Positions 38,126 through 47,828 of a stretch of DNA of 64,000 bases are shown one piece after another (within the stretch, counting starts at the first letter, position 1; every line of letters starts with the position of its first letter). Location: assembly GCA_947652115.1 (NCBI GenBank), contig OX393561.1, positions 26,518,856 through 26,582,855 of the forward strand. Direction: 5' to 3'. This DNA is from Blastomussa wellsi (Eukaryota; Cnidaria; Anthozoa; Scleractinia; Plerogyridae). A program made the position numbers and the translations under genes. The notes beneath the pieces were generated by a model. That model was given only the letters and a program-made list of their open reading frames with translations. It had not been told where the DNA came from and made no database searches.

Positions 38126-38445
38126 AGTTTTCCGCCTGAAAGTATCTGATTTACTCTTTCATTTACCTCCTGAGCAGTTAATTCTTTTGGCTCCATTTTG
38201 ACTGATGGTGTTTTTGTTTTCTTATGTAGAAGCTCAACTATCTTATCACCAGCCTTCTTCCCAACATATTCACCAGTTGTTGTAGCAGCTTTTGTAGCAG
38301 CTGTTTTAGCCGCTGTCTTTGCAATACTTTTAGCTGTTTTTCCAACTGTTCTTAAATCATCAGTTATACCTTCACCGTAAATATGATTTGTAACATACAT
38401 ATCCATGTCTGGATCATACCGTTTTTTGAATTCACACTGCCTCAT
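37774..38445 (-). CDS. Small Ala/Lys-rich Polinton protein fused to a LINE C-terminus
   Basis: The first ~107 residues, from the ATG inside GATATATGAG, are M-R-Q-C-E-F-K-K-R-Y-D-P-D-M-D-M, N-H-I-Y-G-E-G and an Ala/Lys/Thr-rich helical part with A-G-D-K-I-V-E-L-L, a family I recognise in cnidarian Polintons. From about residue 110 the frame enters LINE sequence without a stop: L-H-W-K-P-L-D-R-R-R-A-E-H-R and A-W-N-A-L-P-L-S-L-R-D-M, typical of a non-LTR RT C-terminal end. So the gene is a host-element chimera created by a 5'-truncated LINE insertion. The original C-terminus is lost. Confidence 0.6.
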   Translation of the reverse strand: MRQCEFKKRYDPDMDMYVTNHIYGEGITDDLRTVGKTAKSIAKTAAKTAATKAATTTGEYVGKKAGDKIVELLHKKTKTPSVKMEPKELTAQEVNERVNQILSGGKLRRRNFLDLPPSASASDALSKLHWKPLDRRRAEHRAIFMFKVVNNLFMHTFHCSFNSNYHNYNTRSKRNIRKSSAHRRWGHWITTNFAADAWNALPLSLRDMPTLSQFKRGIKKALF

Positions 38446-38461
38446 ATATCATATCATTATA

Positions 38462-39238
38462 CTAAATATCAGTTGATCGTAGAAACAGTTCAATATACCA
38501 ATCTATCCCATTTAAATCAATTGGTGTCCCAGACGAATCAGTAACATAAAACCGCATTGAAGATATCAAATGACCTGATACCGGACTATATGCAAGAAAA
38601 CGAGGTTTGTAAGTAAATGGAAGGGATCTAACAAGATTTTCAACGGGAATAATAGCTACGGTGCTTGAAGATTGCCCATCCGTTATACTGTCTGTGACTT
38701 TATCACAGTTAATATGTATTTCATCAACTCCTCTTGTGATATCAGGTAGAATTGTTCCATACTCTGTATTGACAACTATTTTGGATTCAAATCCAATAAG
38801 TTTCCTAAAATTAAAGTTTCTAAGATCTAATCGATAATTCTCGTCTAATTCAACAAGTACTCGATAAGTTGATAATATAAAATACAGATTGATACCATAC
38901 TCTTTTTTATCATCGTCATCCTTGACAAGATGGCCTTTGTCTTTCATGTATTTTTTAATATACTCATCAATATCATCATAACTGTACATACCATCAACAA
39001 ATGTGATTGTTTCCCAACTTGTTCCTTTATCATGACTGTATTTTATTTGATTGTTTCCATATGATTGCCTGATATTATACCAACTGTAAGTCATAGATAT
39101 TGTTCTAACAGCTAGTTCATGCTTCATGTCATAAGACAGTTTAATAGGGTTGTTAAATCTTGTAGTGAAATCATGACTCAAACTTACACCTACCTTTTGT
39201 CTGTTTTTTGATGAAAATCGTAATAATAATTCGCTCAT
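38462..39238 (-). CDS. Penton-like minor capsid protein, Polinton A
   Basis: An intact frame of 258 residues starts in TAATATATGAG (M-S-E-L-L-L-R-F-S-S-K). Blocks include S-L-S-H-D-F-T-T-R-F-N-N-P-I, a Trp-rich S-W-Y-N-I-R-Q-S-Y-G-N-N-Q-I-K-Y-S, R-K-L-I-G-F-E and K-P-R-F-L-A-Y-S-P-V-S-G-H-L-I. The size and beta-rich character fit the single jelly-roll penton-type protein of Polintons. It sits between the coiled-coil gene upstream and the 37774-38445 gene downstream in the late block. The role at capsid vertices is inferred. Confidence 0.7.
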   Translation of the reverse strand: MSELLLRFSSKNRQKVGVSLSHDFTTRFNNPIKLSYDMKHELAVRTISMTYSWYNIRQSYGNNQIKYSHDKGTSWETITFVDGMYSYDDIDEYIKKYMKDKGHLVKDDDDKKEYGINLYFILSTYRVLVELDENYRLDLRNFNFRKLIGFESKIVVNTEYGTILPDITRGVDEIHINCDKVTDSITDGQSSSTVAIIPVENLVRSLPFTYKPRFLAYSPVSGHLISSMRFYVTDSSGTPIDLNGIDWYIELFLRSTDI

Positions 39239-39244
39239 ATATTA

Positions 39245-40357
39245 CTAGATTAGATATTCCTTCATGAGATCACTCATTTGTTTGTTGTCAATGATATTCA
39301 ATTTATTCAATTGATGTACAATCTTCACAAACTCTTCTCTAACATCATTACTGTTGTTTCCAGCAGACATTGAACCCCCAAGAAGCTCCAATCGTGAAAG
39401 CAAATCTTGTGGATTATTATAGTATATTACACCACTACCAATTGAATACTTTTTAGATGTTCTATGTATTGGTATTCCACTCAGTCTATTAAGGTCATTG
39501 AATACAGTTCTTGCCAGTTCTGAGTAATTCTTTTTGATGTTAAATCGTTTTGTCAGAAGATCAAGTGTGTCAAAATCAGCTTGTTTGTCGTATACCTTTT
39601 GACCATTTTTATGAGCGATGACTTTCAATTGTCCATATAGTTTTGGAAGATCAATGACTAGACCACCATACTGACCTCTTTGTGATACCTTATAAGCGTT
39701 TCTCTTTTTCTGTGTATATATACCTTTCGCAGATTGATCACTTTGACCACTTTTGTATTTTAAAGATGTTACTACATCATCAATTGTGTCTCTGTATTTT
39801 CTTAAAGTTTCTATTTCAATATCATACGGTTTTTTGTCTTCCGGTTTCTTCATCTTTGATTTTATACTCCCTATTTTTTTAGCGATGTTTGCTGCCTTTT
39901 TTTTCTCTTCCAGTAATTTTTCTGATGTAGATTGTGTTAGGTTTTTTGGTTTCATCAATCTATAATTATTCAAAATCATTTGATCACTTTCATTGAAATT
40001 TTTTTCGACATCAAGTATTGTAGGCTTTTTTGTAGGCTCTTTTGTAGCTTCAATTGCTTTGGGGAGTTCATCTTCAAATATGAGAGCTCTCGCATTTGCT
40101 TCTTTAATATCACTAATTCCTTCTGTCAAAGCTTTTTGGTTTTCCTGTAATTGTTCAATGATCTCATCCTGTTTTTTATCAATTGTTTCCTTGACTTTTT
40201 TCTGGGCATCAATAGAAGGTTTTAATATTTCTGCTGTATCATCATACATATCCTGTTTTTGTGTAGTATAAGTCTTGACGACTTCACAGACTTCTTTTAC
40301 CTTATTTCCAGCTTCTATTCCACTCATCAGAAGCTTTTTCATTCGTTCAACATCCAT
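39245..40357 (-). CDS. Coiled-coil structural protein, Polinton A
   Basis: An intact 370-residue gene whose ATG lies in AATATATATGGATG. The N-terminal ~120 residues are strongly heptad-like (K-K-V-K-E-T-I-D-K-K-Q-D-E-I-I-E-Q-L-Q-E-N-Q). The middle has G-Q-Y-G-G-L-V-I-D-L-P-K-L-Y-G-Q-L-K, and the C-terminal part has R-L-S-G-I-P-I and S-K-K-Y-S-I-G-S-G-V-I-Y-Y. It starts 64 bp from the ATPase gene on the other strand, so the two share a divergent promoter. Similar proteins occur in cnidarian Polintons; a virion tegument or scaffold role is plausible but unproven. Confidence 0.6.
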   Translation of the reverse strand: MDVERMKKLLMSGIEAGNKVKEVCEVVKTYTTQKQDMYDDTAEILKPSIDAQKKVKETIDKKQDEIIEQLQENQKALTEGISDIKEANARALIFEDELPKAIEATKEPTKKPTILDVEKNFNESDQMILNNYRLMKPKNLTQSTSEKLLEEKKKAANIAKKIGSIKSKMKKPEDKKPYDIEIETLRKYRDTIDDVVTSLKYKSGQSDQSAKGIYTQKKRNAYKVSQRGQYGGLVIDLPKLYGQLKVIAHKNGQKVYDKQADFDTLDLLTKRFNIKKNYSELARTVFNDLNRLSGIPIHRTSKKYSIGSGVIYYNNPQDLLSRLELLGGSMSAGNNSNDVREEFVKIVHQLNKLNIIDNKQMSDLMKEYLI

Positions 40358-40421
40358 ATATATATTATTAGATAAAAAAAAACTTATCTCAACTTATCTA
40401 AATTTATCTAACTAATTGTAT
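40358..40421. promoter_or_regulatory. Divergent late-type promoter of Polinton A
   Basis: Between the divergent starts at 40357 (minus) and 40422 (plus) lie TATATATATTATTAG against the minus ATG and TTGTAT against the plus ATG. Both TATA-like runs touch the start codons, implying very short leaders. Confidence 0.45.
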
Positions 40422-40990
40422 ATGGATATACCAAACTACGATCACAGTAAGAAATTAAATAATGGTTTCAAACGATTATATAACTACATGCCAAAAAACA
40501 CATTTAGAATGCTTATAGCTGGTGGCTCTGGATCAGGGAAAACGAACCTCTTGAGTCATATTTTACAATATCCATTGATCTATTATGATCAGATCCATCT
40601 GTATGCTAAGAATCTGGATCAGGATAAGTATATTCATTTAATTGATAAAATGAATGGAATAAGTGAACAGGTGGGATATCCAGTTTAGATAGCAAGCAAT
40701 GATGAAATCATACCTGTCGACAAACTTCAAGATACTGATATGCAAAGAGTTATTATATTTGATGATTATGTTTGTGAAAAGGTACAGAAGCCTCTCATTG
40801 ACTATTTCATTCAAGGACGGCATAAAAACTGCTCTGTGATATATCTCACCCAGTCATTTTATGATTGCCCTAAATCAATCAGACTGAATTGTAGTCATTT
40901 TTGTCTTTATGATTTTCCATCTTCAAAAGAACGAAATCTGATATCTCAAGAACTTGGAATCAATAAAGAACAGTATATTAAAGCAACCAG

Positions 40991-43747
40991 GTACAAATAT
41001 CACAGTTATATACAAAGCTAGATAAACTCAACTGCGAGCTCGAAAAAATTTTTGAACAACGTACAAAAGGCGCTATTTTGCGCTCTAGAACTCGATGGCA
41101 CAACGAAGGTGAAAAAAACACAAAATATTTTTTGAATCTTGAAAAAAGGCACTACAAACTTGGAACAATCAGCCGCTTGAAGAAAAAGGAAAATGAATAC
41201 GCAACTTCAGACAAAGAAATTCTTAGTGTATGTGAGGCCTTTTATAAAGATTTATATTCTTCTAAGATCCCAGCAGACCTAGATCCAGCAGACACTGAAA
41301 TGCTCTTTCAGCCAAACGACACGGTTTTAAGCAAAGATGAAAGCGAATCAATAGAAGGCTTGCTAACAGATACAGAATGTTTTGCAGCTTTAAAAGATAT
41401 GGAAACAGGGAAAAGTCCAGGAGTTGATGGCCTCCCCTCAGAATTCTATAAAACCTTTTGGAACGAAATTTCGGAACCCCTTTTAAAATCGTTAAATCAC
41501 GGCTATGAGAATGGACAGCTCTCCATTTCGCAGAGACGAGGCATAATTAAACTCATCCAAAAAAAAAGCGAAGAACTTTACTATATACGTAATTGGAGAC
41601 CCTTAACCCTACTAAATTGTGATTATAAGATAGCCACAAAAGCTATCGCTAATCGTTTAAAAACCTTCTTACCTAAACTTGTAAATAACGACCAAACTGG
41701 TTTCATCAAAGGGCGTTTCATTGGAGAGAATATACGACTAATAGACAGTGTAATCAGCTATGCCGCTTCAAAAAAACTTCCTGGCTTGCTTCTCTTTCTC
41801 GATTTTGAAAAGGCCTTCGACACTCTAGAATGGTCGTTTATCCGCGAGACGCTGGTTTCTTTTGGTTTTGGGCCATCTATTACTCAATGGTTTAAAAGTT
41901 TTTATTGTAACTCCGAAAGCTGTATATTGAATAACGGTTGGTCAAGCAACTTTTTCCAAGTCTATAGAGGCGTTCGGCAAGGATGTCCCCTTTCTCCATA
42001 CCTTTTTATCCTGGCTGCAGAGGTTCTGGCAAAAAAAATTAGAAATAATTCGGATATCAGAGGTCTATTAGTCAAAGAAAACGAGATCAAAATAAGTCAA
42101 TATGCAGACGACACGACTCTCATTCTCGATGGTTCGGAAAAGTCACTCTCTGAAGCCCTAAGAACCTTACAAAGTTTCAGTAAACTATCAGGCCTGAGAC
42201 TAAATAGTAAGAAAACTGAAGCTCTTTGGATCGGCTCATACGCAGGGAAAGACGAAATCATTTGCCCGGAGTACAACTTTAACTGGCGAGATGTAAAGGT
42301 CAAAGCGCTCGGAGTATGGTTCTCAATACATCCAGAGTTAACAGCAAACCTTAACTTCACAGAAAAAGTTGAAAAAATGCGGAATTGTTTAAGTACCTGG
42401 GCACTACGAAGGCTAAGTCTGATAGGAAAAATCACTGTTATCAAGAGTCTAGTAGCCCCGCAAATAATTCACCTATTGTCCCCCCTACAATCAAATCCCC
42501 AGACGATAAGAGAAATAAATGACCTATTCTTTAACTTTCTTTGGAATGGTAAAGGGGACAAAATAAAGAGAAATGTTGTAATTAGAGACTACCCTAGCGG
42601 TGGCCTTAAGATGCTGGACATTTCCTCCTTCAACAAAGCTCTAAAATCTGTTTGGATTAAGAAATACTTGGACAGAAACAATAAGGGAAAATGGAAATTG
42701 TTCATGGACGCCGAGCTGGAGCACCTTGGCGGTCCCGTTTTTCTGAATAACCTTAACCTAGCAGACACTAAAAGGGCCGACAAATTTTTAAGCCCCTTCC
42801 TCAAAGAGGTCTTGGAAACATGGGCTGAACTAAACTACCAAGACCACATAACTTCTGCCAATGCATTTCTTGCACAGAGCATATGGCACAATTCACTGAT
42901 AAGAATCATGGACAAACCAATCTTTTACAAAAAATGGTATCAATTAGGAATTTCCCGAATAGATCAATTTATTAAAGAAAAACCTAATAGGTTCTTCTCA
43001 CTATCCGAGTTTGAACATATTCACAATGTCAAAGTCTGTCCACTCACTTTTTATGGAATATTGTCTACTCTTAAGGCGCTCTGGAGAAATCAGAATTTGC
43101 ACCCAGTAATGAACAACAAAGAACAAACTACTTTCGCGACTGACATGTTTAAATCCAATAAACCTAATAGACTGGCATACCAAAAACTTCTACAGTCTAA
43201 AACTAACTCCCCAATACCTAGTCAACAAAAATGGTGCAACTTAATACAAGAACATAACGATCGAAACTGGCACAATGCATATCAGATAGCTCTAAAGTGC
43301 ACTAAAAGTACGAAGTTAATTGAATTTCATTTTCGCTTCCTACATAAAATCTTGGCAACAAACGATACGCTAGCCAAAATGGGTATCAGAAACGACAATA
43401 AATGCACCTTTTGCGGTGAGGAACCTGAGAAAATCCTTCACCTCTTCTGGAATTGTAACAAAACGGAATTTTTTTGGAATAATCTTGTCTCTTTTCTCCA
43501 CCAGCATAACATCTTATCTCAAAACCGTGACTTGAGCAAACTCACTGCGCTGGGTCTGAGGCCTGACCTATCAAATAATAATAAGATAATTGAATTCATA
43601 TCTCTACTTGCTCGATTTTTCATTTGGATTTGTAGGAGCAAGGAAAGAAACCCAACTTTGGAAAGCTTCAAATGTCACTTAAAATATTACAAGAAAGAAA
43701 TAGAACCTCTCTGCACCTACCAATTTACTTTTGTCGACTCTATCTAG
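40991..43747 (+). CDS. LINE ORF2 fragment: reverse transcriptase and C-terminal zinc domain
   Basis: About 918 codons are open without interruption. Reverse-transcriptase blocks in order: N-W-R-P-L-T-L-L-N, G-F-I-K-G-R-F-I-G-E-N-I-R, L-F-L-D-F-E-K-A-F-D, R-G-V-R-Q-G-C-P-L-S-P-Y-L-F and the catalytic Y-A-D-D-T. The C-terminal zinc-binding region has C-T-F-C-G-E-E-P-E-K-I-L-H-L-F-W-N-C. The endonuclease domain is missing because of 5' truncation. The family is L1/Tx1-like by the W-R-P-L-T-L-L-N and R-F-I-G-E-N motifs. A fully open frame implies recent insertion. Confidence 0.88.
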   Translation, partial: VQISQLYTKLDKLNCELEKIFEQRTKGAILRSRTRWHNEGEKNTKYFLNLEKRHYKLGTISRLKKKENEYATSDKEILSVCEAFYKDLYSSKIPADLDPADTEMLFQPNDTVLSKDESESIEGLLTDTECFAALKDMETGKSPGVDGLPSEFYKTFWNEISEPLLKSLNHGYENGQLSISQRRGIIKLIQKKSEELYYIRNWRPLTLLNCDYKIATKAIANRLKTFLPKLVNNDQTGFIKGRFIGENIRLIDSVISYAASKKLPGLLLFLDFEKAFDTLEWSFIRETLVSFGFGPSITQWFKSFYCNSESCILNNGWSSNFFQVYRGVRQGCPLSPYLFILAAEVLAKKIRNNSDIRGLLVKENEIKISQYADDTTLILDGSEKSLSEALRTLQSFSKLSGLRLNSKKTEALWIGSYAGKDEIICPEYNFNWRDVKVKALGVWFSIHPELTANLNFTEKVEKMRNCLSTWALRRLSLIGKITVIKSLVAPQIIHLLSPLQSNPQTIREINDLFFNFLWNGKGDKIKRNVVIRDYPSGGLKMLDISSFNKALKSVWIKKYLDRNNKGKWKLFMDAELEHLGGPVFLNNLNLADTKRADKFLSPFLKEVLETWAELNYQDHITSANAFLAQSIWHNSLIRIMDKPIFYKKWYQLGISRIDQFIKEKPNRFFSLSEFEHIHNVKVCPLTFYGILSTLKALWRNQNLHPVMNNKEQTTFATDMFKSNKPNRLAYQKLLQSKTNSPIPSQQKWCNLIQEHNDRNWHNAYQIALKCTKSTKLIEFHFRFLHKILATNDTLAKMGIRNDNKCTFCGEEPEKILHLFWNCNKTEFFWNNLVSFLHQHNILSQNRDLSKLTALGLRPDLSNNNKIIEFISLLARFFIWICRSKERNPTLESFKCHLKYYKKEIEPLCTYQFTFVDSI

Positions 43748-44164
43748 GGTTTTTGCAACAAATTTAGAAATACATTTAATTATTCAGGTTTAATGGACAC
43801 GGCCTCATCTTCTCTTGTCTTTTCTTATACCCCCGCCTCTTATTGTGAATTAAGAGCTACCAAAAGAGATTCAGCAGAGATACTGCTAAGGCTTATATAT
43901 ATTTTTTACATCTATACGTTACTTAGTATATACACATATATATACACCCCTCCGTGCGTGCGTGTTTCTTTTAAGCCTGTTGTATTGTTAATAAGAATAA
44001 GTAGTTGTAGTTGTTTGGAGTGTAAGTTTTTGTAGATAAGTAACTGTAACTGTAAGCTAGTATTTAAGTAGTGTTGTAACTCTTGTTAGTGTACATTGTA
44101 GTAGTGATTTGTAAGTGTTGTAAGTACCGTTGTAAGTGGTTAATAAAAAAAAAAAAAAAAAAAA
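40991..44164 (+). mobile_element. L1/Tx1-like LINE, 5'-truncated, with poly-A and target duplication
   Basis: It is flanked by the 15-bp direct repeat TATTAAAGCAACCAG (40976-40990 and 44165-44179) and ends in a 20-base A run (44145-44164). It is inserted in the Polinton A ATPase gene in the same orientation. The open frame begins at the very first base, showing 5' truncation. The 3' untranslated part (43748-44144) is GT-rich and holds nothing else. Confidence 0.92.
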
Positions 44165-44275
44165 TATTAAAGCAACCAGCAAACCATACTCTTTCTGTTA
44201 TGTTGACAAACCAATGAAAACAGTTAAGAGAAACTTTTATGGAAATATCTAAACCATTAATATATACATGGTTTT

Positions 44276-46522
44276 ATGAATGATGTAAAAAATTATTCTA
44301 ATCATATTGGCCATATTAATGTTTCTAAAGATGGTAAAAGAGGCCCTGCTGGAATCGGTTTTAAACTGACAGATAATGGAAATTAAGATATGAATCAGAA
44401 ATTGATTAGGAATCTTGAATGCCCTCCAGATGTCGCTGAGGATGATAGTTATGATCACTACGTAACAGATCTGAAGTCAGGTGTTAATAAAGAATATCTC
44501 AATAGTAAATTCCTCAAAAAAAGGTAAAGATGGTAATTATTTTGATTTAAATCAATATGTTATTAGAAACACAGAACCATATCATGATGGGCTTTTTGGA
44601 GACAATGATTTGGTGAGTAAAAAATATGTCGACTTGACCAGTAATAGTTTATTACCTCTTGATGGATCAAAACAAATGACTGGTGATCTTGACATGAACA
44701 ACAAACACATAAACAACGTCAGTAGTCCTTCCACAAAGTTACAAGCAGCAAATAAAGCGTATGTTGATTTGATCTCATTGTCAGTTCTCGGTGAGAATAC
44801 GATGCTTGCAGATCTTAACATGAACCAAAAAAAGATAATAAACCTAAAAGATCCCATTGATGATCAAGACGCTGCTACTAAACAATGGATAAACACTCAA
44901 CTAAATACAAAGGTAAGCAAATCAGGTGATTCCATCAATGGCACTCTTGATATTTTTGGGGTATTAGACATGAACAATAATAAAGTTGTTGGTATGTCTA
45001 ATCCTTCTGCTGCACGTCATGGTGCTAATAAATCGTATGTTGATAATCAAGTTGCAGTAAAACTCAACCTCTCAGGTGGAAATATGACTGGTAATATAAA
45101 CTTTAATAATACTCACAAAATAATCAATTCAGCAAATCCAACAAATGATAATGATTTAACCACTAAAAAGTATATGGAAGAGCATGTGAGTCAATCACAT
45201 GTAACCGCTTCCGACAGATTAAATGTTTTCAAATATATTATGGATAATCCTGGTGGACAATTAACTGAAGAAGATGATGTAGAATTTGGAGATATGGTGA
45301 CTGTGCAATCAAGTCCTCATTCAATAAATAAAAATGCTGTTGACACAAAACTACTTTTGGACTCGAATAAAGGATATTATAGTTCGAGAATATAGCGGTT
45401 AATCTATATGTTTTACCTAATAGTGATTACACAATGGCTTTTGAACTTATTTGGACTGATAACAATATCGATCGCGATACTATATCTATCAACGGCGTTA
45501 GTTCCATTGAAACGATTCATATTGTTTTGAAAAAGGTCTTTGATAATTATGTTAGATTGATCGTTCAGTTCACTAAAACACAAAATATTGGAAACAACTA
45601 TTTATATATTGATGTTATTATGAAAATGAAAACTGGGGTGTCATATCCTGCAAAACTTCAGACATACATACTATTTTATGGTGTTAAAGGTATTCAATCA
45701 AATGTGGCACCAAGTATTTATGATGCTTTATGGACTGTTGGTGATGGTAAGATTGTAATGAATGAAGTCATTGATATGGATGGTAAGGAAATAAAGGGGA
45801 TTAAAGAAGATATTGCAGATTCTGGAGCTGTTAATTATAAACAACTTGTTGCATACTGTTTGAGTCTTGAAACAAAATTGAATGATTTAATCAATAAAAA
45901 ACAGAATCAAAGCTATTATGAAGAGTTATTTGATGATTGGTTTGATTGTCTTGACCCAAATATGTTTAATATTAATAAAACAGCAAATGGCGCTGTTGTT
46001 AATAAAATAAATAATCGATTGATTTTTAACCCGACACAGGATCTAGAAAATTTCAATATTTCTCATGGTTTTGTGTTAGGCGCGTATCTTGACCTATATG
46101 ATAATATAAATATAAATAGTGATATGACGTTGATGGTTACTTTTAAGCATAGTAAAGATACTCAATATATGTATTTTCATAGTGGAAAAAATAATATAGC
46201 CTATATCGAAATTTATAAAAATTTATTAAATCTTAGAATTGGTATAACTAACTTCACTAAACCAATATCATCAAATTATGAAAATAAACAATTAATTCTA
46301 TGGTTTGCAAAAAGAACTAATCTTTGGCAGCTTTGTCTATGTGATAACGCTGTTTTTATCAATGAAACATTTAATATAAATGTTAACTTTAGTAGAATAA
46401 AATTTGCATTCTCACAACATGTACAACGTATTGGATTCAGCCCCAAATTTTATGCTGTAAATAACCCAGTATTCCATAAAATATTATTTCTCGAGAAATT
46501 GAGAGGAACATACTTTATATAA
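44276..46522 (+). pseudogene. Fibre (receptor-binding type) protein, Polinton A
   Basis: The region encodes one modular protein in several frames: a short N-terminal part with a G-K-R-G-P-A-G-I-G-F collagen-like element, three or four repeats of the type D-M-N-N-K-x-I-x-N-V-x-x-P then A-A-N-K-A-Y-V-D, a conserved middle (L-Y-V-L-P-N-S-D-Y-T), and a C-terminal lectin-like (concanavalin/LamG style) domain from about residue 520 (D-L-Y-D-N-I-N-I-N-S-D-M-T-L-M-V-T-F). A TAA near 44384, a frame change at an A-run near 44517 and another near 45393 break it. Element C has the orthologue at 61040-63464. It would bind host glycans; this is inferred. Confidence 0.65.
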
Positions 46523-46533
46523 TCAATTGATAT

Positions 46534-46659
46534 ATGAAAACTGAAAAGATAAGAATTTGGTTGAAGAAAGTAAAAGATTTCATTCTTTGCTGCAGAAAAA
46601 CAATAGATGAAGTTGAGGATGTTATTGAACAAATAGATGGAAGTATAGATAATATATAA
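46534..46659 (+). CDS. 41-residue peptide, Polinton A
   Basis: The ATG lies in TTGATATATG, the element's start-motif style. The peptide is M-K-T-E-K-I-R-I-W-L-K-K-V-K-D-F, two Cys, then an acidic E-V-E-D-V-I-E-Q-I-D. It is amphipathic and follows the fibre gene by 11 bp. It is too short to assign. The downstream AT-rich stretch repeats the sequence ATGATGGAAGAA(A/T)ATATAATATATTA. Confidence 0.4.
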   Translation: MKTEKIRIWLKKVKDFILCCRKTIDEVEDVIEQIDGSIDNI

Positions 46660-46716
46660 TATGATGGAAGAATATATAATATATTACATGATGGAAGAAA
46701 ATATAATATATTATAT

Positions 46717-47206
46717 ATGAAAGATCAACGTAAAAGCATATTCAACCGGAATCACATATCAAACAAACTGACAGAAGATCAGATAAAGGAATTAAAATCA
46801 TACTACCACACATATCATAGAAAGTGTTGGGTATATAAACAAGCTGTAAAACACTTTATGGAAATTGTTGGGTAACTCACTGTCTATCATCTTTGCTTCT
46901 GGAGGTATAGCCTCTTCTTTAGCAACAGGTGGTGTTAGTTTGATTGCTATTGGTACGACAGCACTTCTAATTCAAGGTTGGATGAAGCATAAAGACCTTG
47001 ATTTGAAAATACAAAATTCAACATATGCTTATCGAAGTTATAATCATCTATTAATTATGATAAAATATGCAATGAGATTAGGTGAATTTGACAGAGAATG
47101 TTTAATTAATTCAATGAATAATATTGATAGTTATGTTATTGATATTGGACCTGTTGTTGATAAATTTTTTATAAAATATGATCAGATATTTTGTCCTGAA
47201 GAATAG
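46717..47206 (+). pseudogene. TM protein, Polinton A (family shared by A, B and C)
   Basis: The ATG lies in TTATATATG. The N-terminus is K-S-I-F-N-R-N-H-I-S-N-K-L-T-E-D-Q-I-K-E-L-K, then W-V-Y-K-Q-A-V-K-H-F. One base out of frame near 46865 comes a hydrophobic double segment (S-L-S-I-I-F-A-S-G-G-I-A-S-S-L-A-T-G-G-V) and a helical C-terminus with Y-A-Y-R-S-Y-N-H-L-L-I-M and Y-V-I-D-I-G-P-V-V-D-K-F, ending 47206. It overlaps the 3' end of the convergent VLTF3-like gene by 38 bp. Function is unknown, but retention in three lineages suggests importance. Confidence 0.55.
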
Positions 47207-47753
47207 ATTTAATTTTATCACCAATCAGATTCATTATGTCATTCCAATATTTATTATAAGATGCTAGTGTCTTTTTTGATTTTGTTGAAGTGATATCTTT
47301 ATAATGAATATTCATAATCTTAAACAGTTGTATGATTATAAATTTAATATTAATAATTCGTTTACGACTATTATCAACTAAATATATAACATTATCAATC
47401 TCATTGAATGCTTTATAAATCCGTTCCTTTTGATTATAAGTTAATTGAACATTATTATTAAAATTTAATTTATTAATCAAATTCTCAATATGGTATTTGC
47501 GATGATATATAGATTTCCTTTTTATTTTATACATATCTTCATAGAAATCAAACTTATTTGTTTTGAAGTTATAACCAACAACTAAACCACAACTTATACA
47601 TGTATTCATTCCATTTAAATCAATAACATTTTGATTATCGCAACATTTTTCATTTTCTATATTATTACTATAATGCGTCAACTGTTTATCACAAAAAGGA
47701 CACATAACTTCAGTTTTGCTTAGTTCAGTATGAATTATAGAGTTACAATACAT
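47169..47753 (-). CDS. VLTF3-like late transcription factor with zinc ribbon
   Basis: This intact 194-residue frame reads V-M-C-P-F-C-D-K near residue 16-23, C-C, and G-M-N-T-C-I-S-C-G-L-V-V-G-Y near 50-63, giving a TFIIB/TFIIS-like zinc ribbon. It then has K-I-K-R-K-S-I-Y-H-R-K-Y-H-I-E-N-L-I-N-K-L and a cyclin-like helical part with R-K-R-I-I-N-I-K-F-I-I-I-Q-L-F-K-I-M, followed by S-K-K-T-L-A-S-Y-N-K-Y-W. The Y-H-R-x-x-H-x-E-N block matches the VLTF3-like family of poxviruses and other large DNA viruses, which drives late gene transcription. A truncated orthologue is in element C (60370). The first 30 codons are nearly identical to the start of polB. Confidence 0.7.
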   Translation of the reverse strand: MYCNSIIHTELSKTEVMCPFCDKQLTHYSNNIENEKCCDNQNVIDLNGMNTCISCGLVVGYNFKTNKFDFYEDMYKIKRKSIYHRKYHIENLINKLNFNNNVQLTYNQKERIYKAFNEIDNVIYLVDNSRKRIINIKFIIIQLFKIMNIHYKDITSTKSKKTLASYNKYWNDIMNLIGDKIKSILQDKISDHIL

Positions 47754-47828
47754 CTTATTATAATAACATACTAAATCTTTATATCCTTTAAAGGGACTTA
47801 AAGATTTGACGTGTCATTATAATATAGA

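Larger units (their letters stand above)
40422..44252 (+). pseudogene. Genome-packaging ATPase (FtsK/HerA type), Polinton A, split by a LINE
   Basis: The gene starts M-D-I-P-N-Y-D-H and has Walker A (I-A-G-G-S-G-S-G-K-T-N-L) near residue 30. An in-frame TAG occurs at 40686-40688. The same frame then gives Walker B (R-V-I-I-F-D-D-Y-V) and the sensor-like L-T-Q-S-F. At 40990 a LINE interrupts it. After the second target copy the gene resumes at 44180 and ends with K-P-M-K-T-V-K-R-N-F-Y-G at 44252. It would drive DNA into capsids. Two independent lesions (stop and insertion) make it non-functional. Confidence 0.85.

Noticed and set aside
42097..42444. Minus-strand frames within the LINE
   Set aside because: Antisense shadows of the reverse-transcriptase frame.
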